Shown piece by piece: positions 57,221 through 64,000 of a stretch of DNA of 64,000 bases. The stretch is from Arcobacter porcinus (lineage in GTDB: Bacteria; Campylobacterota; Campylobacteria; Campylobacterales; Arcobacteraceae). The translations under genes were made by a program, and so were the position numbers. The stretch spans positions 186,001-250,000 of the forward strand of contig NZ_CP036246.2 in NCBI RefSeq assembly GCF_004299785.2. The letters are read 5' to 3'. Positions within the stretch are counted from its first letter, which is position 1. Every line of letters starts with the position of its first letter. The notes beneath the pieces were generated by a model. The model saw only the letters and a list, made by a program, of their open reading frames with translations. It made no database searches and was not told where the DNA came from.

Positions 57221-57311
57221 CAAATACCTTTTCTATTTTTTTAAATTAAATGTGATTATAACTAAAAATTTGATATATTCTCACTTAATAAAAATTTATG
57301 AGGTAATATTA

Positions 57312-58301
57312 TTGAATTACAAAGAAGAGATTTTAAAACTAAAAAGTGAACTCGATGTCGTTTTAGTAGCTCATCATTACCAAAGAGATGAAGTATATGA
57401 TTTAGCTGATATCAAAGGTGATAGTCTTGAGCTTGCTAAAAAAGTAATTGAGTGTGATAATAAATTTGTTGTTTTTTGTGGTGTAGGATTTATGGGTGAA
57501 AGTGCAAAAATTTTAAACCCTACAAAAAGAATCTTAATGCCAAGAATTGCATGTTGTGCAATGGCTAGAATGATTGATGAAGGCTATTTTGAAGAGAATT
57601 TGAAAAAGATAAATGAAGCTGGAATTAAAAATGAAGATATTTTGCCAATAACATACATAAACTCAAGTGCAAGAGTAAAAGCAAGAGTTGGAATGATGGG
57701 TGGAGTTGTATGTACATCTTCAAATGCTTTTAAAATTATAAAAAAAGCTTTAGAAAGTGGTAAAAAAATATTTTTTGTTCCTGATAGATGTTTAGGTCAA
57801 AATTTTGCTAAATCTTTAAATCTAAAATCTGCTGTTGTTGGAGATGGAAGTGATTTAAATGAAGCAGATATTATCTGTTACAATGGATTTTGTAGTGTGC
57901 ATCAGCAGTTTAATATTGATGATATTGATTTTTATAGAGAAAAATATCCAGGAATATTGGTAGCTGTTCATCCTGAATGTGATCCAAAAGTTTGTGATAA
58001 AGCTGATTTTGTAGGTTCAACTTCTGAACTTATTAAATATATAAAAGAGTTACCTCTTGATCAAAAAGTTGTTGTTGGAACAGAGTTTAATATGGTAAAT
58101 AGATTAAGAGAGAAAAATACATATATTTTAAGCTCAACAAAACCAGAGTGTCCAACTATGAATGAGACAACTTTAGAGCATGTTTATATGACTTTAAAAT
58201 CAATTAAAGATGATAAAATTAGTGCATTAAATGAAATTAATGTAGATGAAGATACAGTAAAATGGGCAAAAATAGCACTTCAAAGGATGTTTGAAATATG
58301 A
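57312..58301 (+). CDS. nadA: Quinolinate synthase A
   Basis: A 329-residue iron-sulfur enzyme condensing iminoaspartate and dihydroxyacetone phosphate to quinolinate. The TTG at 57312 with GAGGTAATATTA upstream gives the family N-terminus (NYKEEILKLKSELDVVLVAHHYQ); the frame extends 20 codons further without family resemblance. The cluster cysteines are in MPRIACCAMA, GGVVCTSSNAF and KPECPTMNETT. It overlaps nadC by four bases. Confidence 0.95.
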   Translation: MNYKEEILKLKSELDVVLVAHHYQRDEVYDLADIKGDSLELAKKVIECDNKFVVFCGVGFMGESAKILNPTKRILMPRIACCAMARMIDEGYFEENLKKINEAGIKNEDILPITYINSSARVKARVGMMGGVVCTSSNAFKIIKKALESGKKIFFVPDRCLGQNFAKSLNLKSAVVGDGSDLNEADIICYNGFCSVHQQFNIDDIDFYREKYPGILVAVHPECDPKVCDKADFVGSTSELIKYIKELPLDQKVVVGTEFNMVNRLREKNTYILSSTKPECPTMNETTLEHVYMTLKSIKDDKISALNEINVDEDTVKWAKIALQRMFEI

Positions 58302-59119
58302 TACACATAAAGAAATTTGTTAAATACGCGATAAATGAAGATAATGGAAGGGGAGATCTGTTTTATGATATCGCACCTGAAGGTAAATTTACTTCAAGAA
58401 TTATTTCAAAAAGTGATGGTGTTTTAGCTGGGGTTAAATATGCTGAAATTTTGGCTCAAACAGAAAAAATAAAAATTGAATTTCTAAAAAAAGATGGTGA
58501 GAGAATTTATAAAGGTGATATTCTTGCAACATTAGAAGGAAGAGCTTCAAAGTTACTTTCAAGTGAAAGGACTTTTTTAAATATGCTTCAACATGCAAGT
58601 GGAATTGCAACAATGGCAAGTAGATTTGTAAAAAAACTTGAAAATTATGATGTTGTTTTATTAGATACTAGAAAAACAAGACCTCATTTAAGAGATTTTG
58701 AAAAATATGCAAGTAGAATTGGTGGAGCTATAAATCATAGATTAGGACTTGATGATTGTTTGATGTTAAAAGATACTCACTTAAGAACAATAGTAGATTT
58801 AAAAGAGTTTATAAAAAAAGCTAGAAAAAGAATCTCTTGGGTTACAAAAATTGAAATTGAGTGTGAAACTTTTGAACAAGTTGAAAAAGCTATGGAAGCT
58901 GGAGCTGATATTATTATGTGTGATAATATGGATTATGCAGGAATAAGAGAAGTTGTAGCATATAGAAATGAAAACTATCCACATATTTTATTAGAAGCTA
59001 GTGGAAATATAAATCTTGATACTATTCAAGAATATGCTAGTACAGGAGTTGATGCTGTAAGTAGTGGAAGTATAATTCACCAAGCAACTTGGCTTGATTT
59101 CTCTATGAGAGTTGATTGA
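58298..59119 (+). CDS. nadC: Quinolinate phosphoribosyltransferase
   Basis: A 273-residue enzyme forming nicotinate mononucleotide from quinolinate and PRPP. NEDNGRGDLFYDI, SERTFLNMLQHASGIAT, DTRKTRPHLRDFEKYA and IGGAINHRLGLDDCLMLKDTH are the active-site segments; EASGNINLDTIQEYASTGVD closes the barrel. It is coupled to nadA; nadB is not in the window. Confidence 0.96.
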   Translation: MIHIKKFVKYAINEDNGRGDLFYDIAPEGKFTSRIISKSDGVLAGVKYAEILAQTEKIKIEFLKKDGERIYKGDILATLEGRASKLLSSERTFLNMLQHASGIATMASRFVKKLENYDVVLLDTRKTRPHLRDFEKYASRIGGAINHRLGLDDCLMLKDTHLRTIVDLKEFIKKARKRISWVTKIEIECETFEQVEKAMEAGADIIMCDNMDYAGIREVVAYRNENYPHILLEASGNINLDTIQEYASTGVDAVSSGSIIHQATWLDFSMRVD

Positions 59120-59126
59120 TTAAAAT

Positions 59127-60113
59127 ATGATAAATGATTTTACTCTAAAAAACCAAGTTGATACAAATAAATTTTTAGAGGCTTTGGAGCTAATAAAGAA
59201 AAGTAGATATATTTTATTAATTACACATGTTAATCCAGATCCAGACTCTATTGGATCTGCATTGGCTATTTCAAATTTACTTTTTGAAAATAAAATTAAA
59301 CATAAAGTTTATAATATTAGTTCAGATTTACCACAAAGTTTAGATTTCTTAAATAGATTTGAAAAGATGACAAATATTTTGCCAGATTTTTTTGATTTAG
59401 CAATAAGTTTTGATTGTGGAACATATAAAAGACTAGGTTTTGAACTTGATAAGAGTACTCCTCTTATAAATTTTGATCATCATACTTCAAATGAAAACTT
59501 TGGGGATATAAATATAGTTGATCCATATAAAAGTAGTACAGCAGAACTTGTATTTGATTTTTTTAAATATAATGGATTAAATATATCAAAAAATAGTGCA
59601 GAGGCTTTATATGTTGGAATTTATGATGATACATTGGCTTTTTCACTTCCAAGATGTGACCAAGAAACATTTAAAAAGATAAACTTTTTAGTTGAAAGTG
59701 GAGCGAATCCATCATATATTACGAATAAACTTTTAAGAAGAGACTCTTTAGCAAAATATAGGATGATTCCAAAAGTTATTGATAGTTTAACTCTATATAA
59801 TGAGGGTAAAATTGCTTCAATTATTGCCATAAAAGAGTGGTTTGAACAAACAGGAGCACACGCAAGAGATTGTGAAGATGCTCTTGATATGATTATGAGT
59901 ATAGGTGTTGTTGAGATTGCATTTTTCATAAGATATATAAATGATAAATGTAGAGTTTCATTAAGATCAAAAGGAAAAATTAATGTATCAAAAATAGCTT
60001 CAATATTTGATGGTGGTGGACATTTTAATGCTGCTGGTTGTACTATTGAAACAAATGATGTGGAAGAAGCTAAAAATCTATTATTAAAGGAAGTTAAAAA
60101 ATATTATGCGTAA
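59127..60113 (+). CDS. DHH-family phosphoesterase (NrnA-like)
   Basis: A 328-residue cytosolic enzyme. ITHVNPDPDSIGSALAIS gives the metal ligands H34, D38 and D40, INFDHHTSN the DHH motif and SIFDGGGHFNAAGCTIE the DHHA1 GGGH motif. The pattern fits NrnA-type oligoribonucleases or pAp/cyclic-dinucleotide phosphodiesterases. The gene starts seven bases after nadC and its 3' end overlaps the peptidase gene. Confidence 0.88.
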   Translation: MINDFTLKNQVDTNKFLEALELIKKSRYILLITHVNPDPDSIGSALAISNLLFENKIKHKVYNISSDLPQSLDFLNRFEKMTNILPDFFDLAISFDCGTYKRLGFELDKSTPLINFDHHTSNENFGDINIVDPYKSSTAELVFDFFKYNGLNISKNSAEALYVGIYDDTLAFSLPRCDQETFKKINFLVESGANPSYITNKLLRRDSLAKYRMIPKVIDSLTLYNEGKIASIIAIKEWFEQTGAHARDCEDALDMIMSIGVVEIAFFIRYINDKCRVSLRSKGKINVSKIASIFDGGGHFNAAGCTIETNDVEEAKNLLLKEVKKYYA

Positions 60114-61488
60114 AAAAAGTTATTTAAAATATATTATTACAATTATTTTGTTTTTACTAGTTGCTGTTGGAATATATGTGTTTTTTTTAGGAAAAAGTAA
60201 ACCTGAAATCTATTTTCAACAAGAAGCAGAAGAGTCAAAGATTTATTGGAATTTAAAAAAAGAGCTTACAGTTGATATCCTTAGTAGTAGAAAAATTGCA
60301 AGTTTTGAAGCAAGTTTAAATATAAAAGAGAGTGGAGAGAAGATATCACTTGATAGTAAATTATTAAATGAAGATTCAACAACAGGAATTTATACATATT
60401 TAATTTTTCCAGCAAAAGGGAATAAACAGAATATAAAAACAGCAGAACTTCAAATTGAAGTGCAAGATGATAATAGAATAAATCATCTTTTAAATGAGAA
60501 ATCTATAAAGAGTATAGATATTGTTATTGATAAAGTAGCACCAAAAGTAGAAATACTATCAAACTCTTACTCAATAAAACAAGGTGGAAGTGCAATATTA
60601 GTTGCAAAAATTGAAGATGAAAACTTAAAAGATTATTTTGTAACATTTAATGATGAGGTAGTTTTTGAGATGTTCCCTTTTGAAAAAGAGGGATATTTTG
60701 TATCAATAGTTACTTGGCCAATTGATATAAAAGAGTTTAAAGGAATAAATATAGATAGTGTTGATAAAGCAGGAAATAAAACTATACAAAGAGTTCCATT
60801 TTATATTCAATCTTTTAATGAAAAAATTGATAAATTAAAAATAAGTGATAATTTTATTCATAGTGTTTCAAAAAATGTTTTAGAGATGAGTAATTTAGAT
60901 ATTCCATCAACTTCTGAAGAGATTTTTATAAAAACAAATAGTGAATTAAGAAATATAAATTTAAAAACTATTAGAAATGTAGTTATAGAAAACTTTAATC
61001 AAGATCCAGTTTTATTTAATATAAAACCATTTATTAGAATGAAAGGTGCAAAAACTTTTGCAAGATTTGGTGAGAGAAGACATTACTATTATAATGATGT
61101 AAAAATAGATGAAGCTTGGCATTTAGGAATGGATTGGGCAAGTATAAAACATGCAAATATATATTCTTCAAATAAAGGAAGAGTAATATTTAAAGATTAT
61201 TTAGGAATATATGGTGAGAGTATAATCATTGACCATGGATTTGGATTAGCTTCACTTTATGCACATACAAGTAGTCAAAATGTAGCACTTGGAGATATGG
61301 TTGAAGCTGGTGCACATATTGCAAACACTGGTTCAACAGGAGCAGTTTTTGGAGATCATTTACATTTTGGAATTTTAATTCAAGGAATAGAGGCAAATCC
61401 AAATGAGTGGTTAGATGCGAAGTGGATTGATGAAAATATTATAAATATTATATATAATGCTAAAGAGAAAATAAAAGGTGTGAAATGA
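60106..61488 (+). CDS. Membrane-anchored M23 family peptidase
   Basis: A 460-residue envelope protein. One N-terminal helix (YLKYIITIILFLLVAVGIYVFFL) anchors it; residues about 35-300 form extracytoplasmic beta-rich domains, and the M23 domain follows with HLGMDWAS (zinc ligands H339, D343), HGFGLASLYAHTS and GDHLHFG (H418, H420). All catalytic residues are present, so it is probably an active peptidoglycan endopeptidase, similar to shape-determining proteins in Campylobacter and Helicobacter. lpxC follows with a four-base overlap. Confidence 0.9.
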   Translation: MRKKSYLKYIITIILFLLVAVGIYVFFLGKSKPEIYFQQEAEESKIYWNLKKELTVDILSSRKIASFEASLNIKESGEKISLDSKLLNEDSTTGIYTYLIFPAKGNKQNIKTAELQIEVQDDNRINHLLNEKSIKSIDIVIDKVAPKVEILSNSYSIKQGGSAILVAKIEDENLKDYFVTFNDEVVFEMFPFEKEGYFVSIVTWPIDIKEFKGINIDSVDKAGNKTIQRVPFYIQSFNEKIDKLKISDNFIHSVSKNVLEMSNLDIPSTSEEIFIKTNSELRNINLKTIRNVVIENFNQDPVLFNIKPFIRMKGAKTFARFGERRHYYYNDVKIDEAWHLGMDWASIKHANIYSSNKGRVIFKDYLGIYGESIIIDHGFGLASLYAHTSSQNVALGDMVEAGAHIANTGSTGAVFGDHLHFGILIQGIEANPNEWLDAKWIDENIINIIYNAKEKIKGVK

Positions 61489-62390
61489 AACAAAGAACAT
61501 TAGGAAAAAGTGTTGAAATAGTTGGAATAGGACTTCACAAAGGAGTTCCTGTTAAAATGAGACTAGAACCACTTTCTGAAGATAGTGGAATTATAATTTA
61601 TAGAAGTGATGCAGGAGTTACAATACCTTTAAAAAAAGAGTTTGTTGTAGATACAAAAATGGCAACAGTTTTAGGAAAAGATGGAGTTATAGTTTCAACT
61701 ATTGAACATCTTTTATCTGCTATTTATGCATATGGAATTGATAATCTAAGAATTGTATTAGATAATGATGAAATACCAATTTTAGATGGAAGTGCTGCTG
61801 GATATTGTATGTTGATTGAAGAAGCAAATGTAATAGAGCAAGATAAACCAAAAAAAGCTATAAAAATTAAAAAAGATGTAGTTGTTACAACTGAAGATGG
61901 AAAAAGAGTATCTCTAAAACCATCAAATAAAATTGTATATGATTTTGAAATAAAATTTAATCATCCAGCAATTGGTGAGCAAAAATTTCATTTTGACTAC
62001 TCAATAGAAGAGTACAAAGATAGTATTAGCAAAGCTAGAACTTTTGGATTTTTACATGAAGTTCAATATTTAAGAAGTATTGGTTTAGCACTTGGTGGAT
62101 CAATGGAAAATGCTATTGTATTAGATGAAACAAAGATTTTAAATCCTGAAGGTTTAAGATATGATGATGAATTTGTAAGACATAAAATTCTTGATGCAAT
62201 TGGAGATATGGCTCTTCTAGAATATACAATGATTGGTGAATATGAAGCTGTTGCTGGAAGTCATCATTTAAATCATCTTTTGACAAAAAAACTTTATGAA
62301 GATCCAGAAAATTATGAAATAATTGATTTGGAAGAGGCAAAAGAAGAAGCAAATACATTTGAACTTGCATATTCAAAACAGATGAGCTAA
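61485..62390 (+). CDS. lpxC: UDP-3-O-acyl-N-acetylglucosamine deacetylase
   Basis: A 301-residue zinc enzyme, the committed step of lipid A synthesis. QRTLGKSVEIVGIGLHKG is the N-terminal motif; the zinc ligands are H75 (STIEHLLSAIYAYG), H233 and D237 (DEFVRHKILDAIGD), and GSHHLNHLL has the catalytic histidine. All are present and the length is standard. It overlaps the peptidase gene, as in other Campylobacterota. Confidence 0.97.
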   Translation: MKQRTLGKSVEIVGIGLHKGVPVKMRLEPLSEDSGIIIYRSDAGVTIPLKKEFVVDTKMATVLGKDGVIVSTIEHLLSAIYAYGIDNLRIVLDNDEIPILDGSAAGYCMLIEEANVIEQDKPKKAIKIKKDVVVTTEDGKRVSLKPSNKIVYDFEIKFNHPAIGEQKFHFDYSIEEYKDSISKARTFGFLHEVQYLRSIGLALGGSMENAIVLDETKILNPEGLRYDDEFVRHKILDAIGDMALLEYTMIGEYEAVAGSHHLNHLLTKKLYEDPENYEIIDLEEAKEEANTFELAYSKQMS

Positions 62391-62395
62391 ATATT

Positions 62396-62848
62396 TTGAT
62401 TGAAGTTTTAGTAATAACAATATCTAATCCTCTTTTAATTGGAATTTATAAGGATAAAGAACTTTTAAAAGAGTATAAACTAGATGGATTGACTTCTGAA
62501 GTTTTACCTATATTTTTCCAAAATATTTTAGAAGAGTATGATATAAAAAGAGTAAGTTATGTCAATACTCCAGGTTCTTTTATGTCAATTAAAATAGCTT
62601 ATATATTTTTAAAAACAATTTGTATGATTAAAAATATTGAATTTTTAGCTATTGATGGATTTAAGTTTAATGAGAATTCTCCAATAAAAGCACTTGGTAA
62701 AAAATATTTTATAAATACAAAAGATGGACTTAAAGTAGATTTTTTAGAAAAAGGTTGTAGAATCTCGGATTTTAAATTATTAAAGAATCTTAAAGATATA
62801 GAGTTTTCAAAAGATACTTTACCAATATATAATTTACCAGCAGTATAA
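62396..62848 (+). CDS. TsaB-like protein (t6A tRNA modification)
   Basis: A 150-residue protein starting at a [38 protein letters not shown] matches the TsaB segment around GPGSFTGLR, but with a divergent GSFMSIK, and the protein is shorter than E. coli TsaB (231). TsaB supports TsaD in making threonylcarbamoyl-adenosine 37 in tRNAs. The shortened form between lpxC and thrB is in keeping with the arrangement in Campylobacter. The name rests on motif and position. Confidence 0.7.
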   Translation: MIEVLVITISNPLLIGIYKDKELLKEYKLDGLTSEVLPIFFQNILEEYDIKRVSYVNTPGSFMSIKIAYIFLKTICMIKNIEFLAIDGFKFNENSPIKALGKKYFINTKDGLKVDFLEKGCRISDFKLLKNLKDIEFSKDTLPIYNLPAV

Positions 62849-62859
62849 AAGGAGAATAT

Positions 62860-63741
62860 TTGAGAGTAAGCGTTCCAGCAACTAGCGCAAATTTAGGGCC
62901 AGGATTTGATTGTTTAGGTTTAGCTTTAAACTTAAAGAATCAAGTAATTATAAAACCATCAAAATTTCATAGTGTTTCATTAAAAGGAGAGGGTTCAAAC
63001 AATCCTGTATTAAAAGATAATAATATGTTTGTATCAATTTTTAATGATTTTTACAACAATTTAACACAAAAAAGAAGATTTTTTAGATTTGAATTCTTTA
63101 ATGAAATACCATTATCAAGAGGATTAGGTAGTTCATCAGCTGTTATTGTTTCAGCAATTGCAAGTGCTTATGCAATAGAAGGGATTAAATTAGAAAAAGA
63201 GAAAATTTTAAATTTGGCTTTGGCATATGAAAATCATCCAGATAATATAACACCAGCTGTTATGGGTGGATTCAATGTAGCAACAGTTCAAGAAAATGAA
63301 GTTAAGTTTATAAATAAAACAATGCCAAGAGGCTTAAAAGCTGTTGTTGTTATACCAAATAGATCAATTTCAACTCAATTATCAAGAAAAGCATTGCCTT
63401 TTAAATATTCAAAAGAAGATGCTGTATTTAATCTATCTTATTCCTCTTTATTAACAGCTGCATTTATGAGTGAAAATTGGGATATGCTAAAACATGCTTC
63501 TCAAGATATGTTTCATCAAAAATATAGAATGAAATTAATGCCAGAGCTTTTTGAAGTTCAAAAAATTGCTCTACAAAAAGGTGCATTAATGAGTACATTA
63601 TCTGGATCTGGTTCAACAATGTTAAACATATGTTCAAATGAAGATAGTGTTGCTTTAGCAGAAAAATTGAAAGAAAAGTTCCCACATTTTAGAGTATTAT
63701 GTTTAGATTTTGATAATTTTGGTGTAAAAGTTGAATTATAA
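62860..63741 (+). CDS. thrB: Homoserine kinase
   Basis: A 293-residue GHMP kinase of threonine synthesis. It starts at a TTG with AAAGGAG upstream. [19 protein letters not shown] is the conserved N-terminus, [20 protein letters not shown] the ATP-binding motif, and [17 protein letters not shown] the third motif. The length is typical. thrC is not adjacent. Confidence 0.96.
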   Translation: MRVSVPATSANLGPGFDCLGLALNLKNQVIIKPSKFHSVSLKGEGSNNPVLKDNNMFVSIFNDFYNNLTQKRRFFRFEFFNEIPLSRGLGSSSAVIVSAIASAYAIEGIKLEKEKILNLALAYENHPDNITPAVMGGFNVATVQENEVKFINKTMPRGLKAVVVIPNRSISTQLSRKALPFKYSKEDAVFNLSYSSLLTAAFMSENWDMLKHASQDMFHQKYRMKLMPELFEVQKIALQKGALMSTLSGSGSTMLNICSNEDSVALAEKLKEKFPHFRVLCLDFDNFGVKVEL

Positions 63742-63775
63742 AAAATTAAATTTTAAGAAAAACTGGATATAATAT

Positions 63776-64000
63776 TTGGCTAATTCAAAAAAAATCTTAA
63801 GAACTTGTGTCTTTTGTAGAGAAAAACTTGAGCAAAAAGAGCTCTTGAGATTTGTATATCAAAATGAAAGATTGTCTTTTTATAACAATCTTGGCAGAAG
63901 CTTTTATCTATGCAGAGTATGTATTTTAAAGCTAAAAGAAGAGCTTACTGTAAAAGATAGTAAGAGAATAGAAAAAGTACTTAATAAAGAGTGCAAAAGT
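63776..64000 (+). CDS. YlxR family (DUF448) RNA-binding protein, 3' end beyond the window
   Basis: From a TTG at 63776 the frame reads ANSKKILRTCVFCREKLEQK, then ELLRFV, then LGRSFYLCRVCILKLKEEL, open to the last base. RTCVFCREK and GRSFYLC are the two YlxR motifs. The family binds nucleic acid (reported link to RNase P regulation). In Campylobacter this gene precedes infB and rbfA, so those are expected just past the window. The start is uncertain because the ribosome-binding site is weak (GGATAT). Confidence 0.82.
   Translation, partial: MANSKKILRTCVFCREKLEQKELLRFVYQNERLSFYNNLGRSFYLCRVCILKLKEELTVKDSKRIEKVLNKECKS

Overview
This 64-kb window is AT-rich, almost fully coding chromosome of a Campylobacterota bacterium, most likely in the Arcobacter/Aliarcobacter group. 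The reasons are gene content and order: ccoNOQP followed by a DUF4006 gene and a FixH-like gene, class II DAHP synthase, the run M23 peptidase - lpxC - tsaB-like - thrB - ylxR, a prfB without the programmed frameshift, frequent TTG starts, and flagellar genes scattered in short runs. The assignment comes from recognising families, not from a database search.

Layout. 1-4.3 kb: tail of an lrgB gene, a gamma-glutamylcyclotransferase-like gene and a 1155-residue fusion of a lysophospholipid transporter, an acyltransferase and an acyl-ACP synthetase. 4.3-7.9 kb: a metal(loid) resistance cassette (arsC, arsR, arsB-like, chrA, broken ynfA) behind a palindromic candidate ArsR operator. 7.9-11.3 kb: a large ankyrin-repeat protein, then glnB-pyrC behind a strong leader hairpin. 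11.3-21.7 kb: flagellar genes: flgI-fliM on the minus strand; an acidic unknown protein, fliQ, fliJ-like, motE-like, fliL, an unknown membrane protein, flgH, flgK, fliD, fliS and a fliT-like gene on the plus strand. 21.7-42.9 kb: housekeeping genes (tilS, rimO, panC, acpS, gltS, ruvX, a metF-like gene, serB, tal, DAHP synthase, gatC, tgt, a TrkA-domain protein, murC, a LysR regulator, uvrD/pcrA, truB, ispE, smpB).

43-47.9 kb: the cbb3 oxidase operon ccoNOQP with DUF4006, a 30-residue membrane peptide, a signal-peptide protein and a CcoH/FixH-like protein. An intrinsic-terminator-like hairpin lies inside the first codons of the signal-peptide gene. 47.9-50.3 kb: an AddB-type nuclease. 50.3-52.3 kb: an insertion-sequence graveyard, in which a pgpB-like gene is cut off at the end of a decayed IS256-family element, directly followed by the tail of a second IS256-family transposase in the opposite direction. 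52.3-57.2 kb, minus strand: an acetyltransferase, a DUF2156 protein, a broken outer-membrane barrel gene, prfB, a cytochrome c, folB and plsY. 57.3-64 kb: nadA-nadC-DHH phosphoesterase-M23 peptidase-lpxC-tsaB-like-thrB-ylxR (cut by the window end).

No rRNA, tRNA, CRISPR array, prophage or defence island was found, and no wholly new system stands out. The observations most worth following up are the PII protein lacking Tyr51, the glnB leader hairpin, the hairpin inside the gene after the cbb3 operon, the unknown acidic protein heading the fliQ operon, the 30-residue peptide, and the cluster of gene decay (ynfA, pgpB, transposases, OMP). Apart from the IS region, no gene-free stretch longer than about 150 bases remains.
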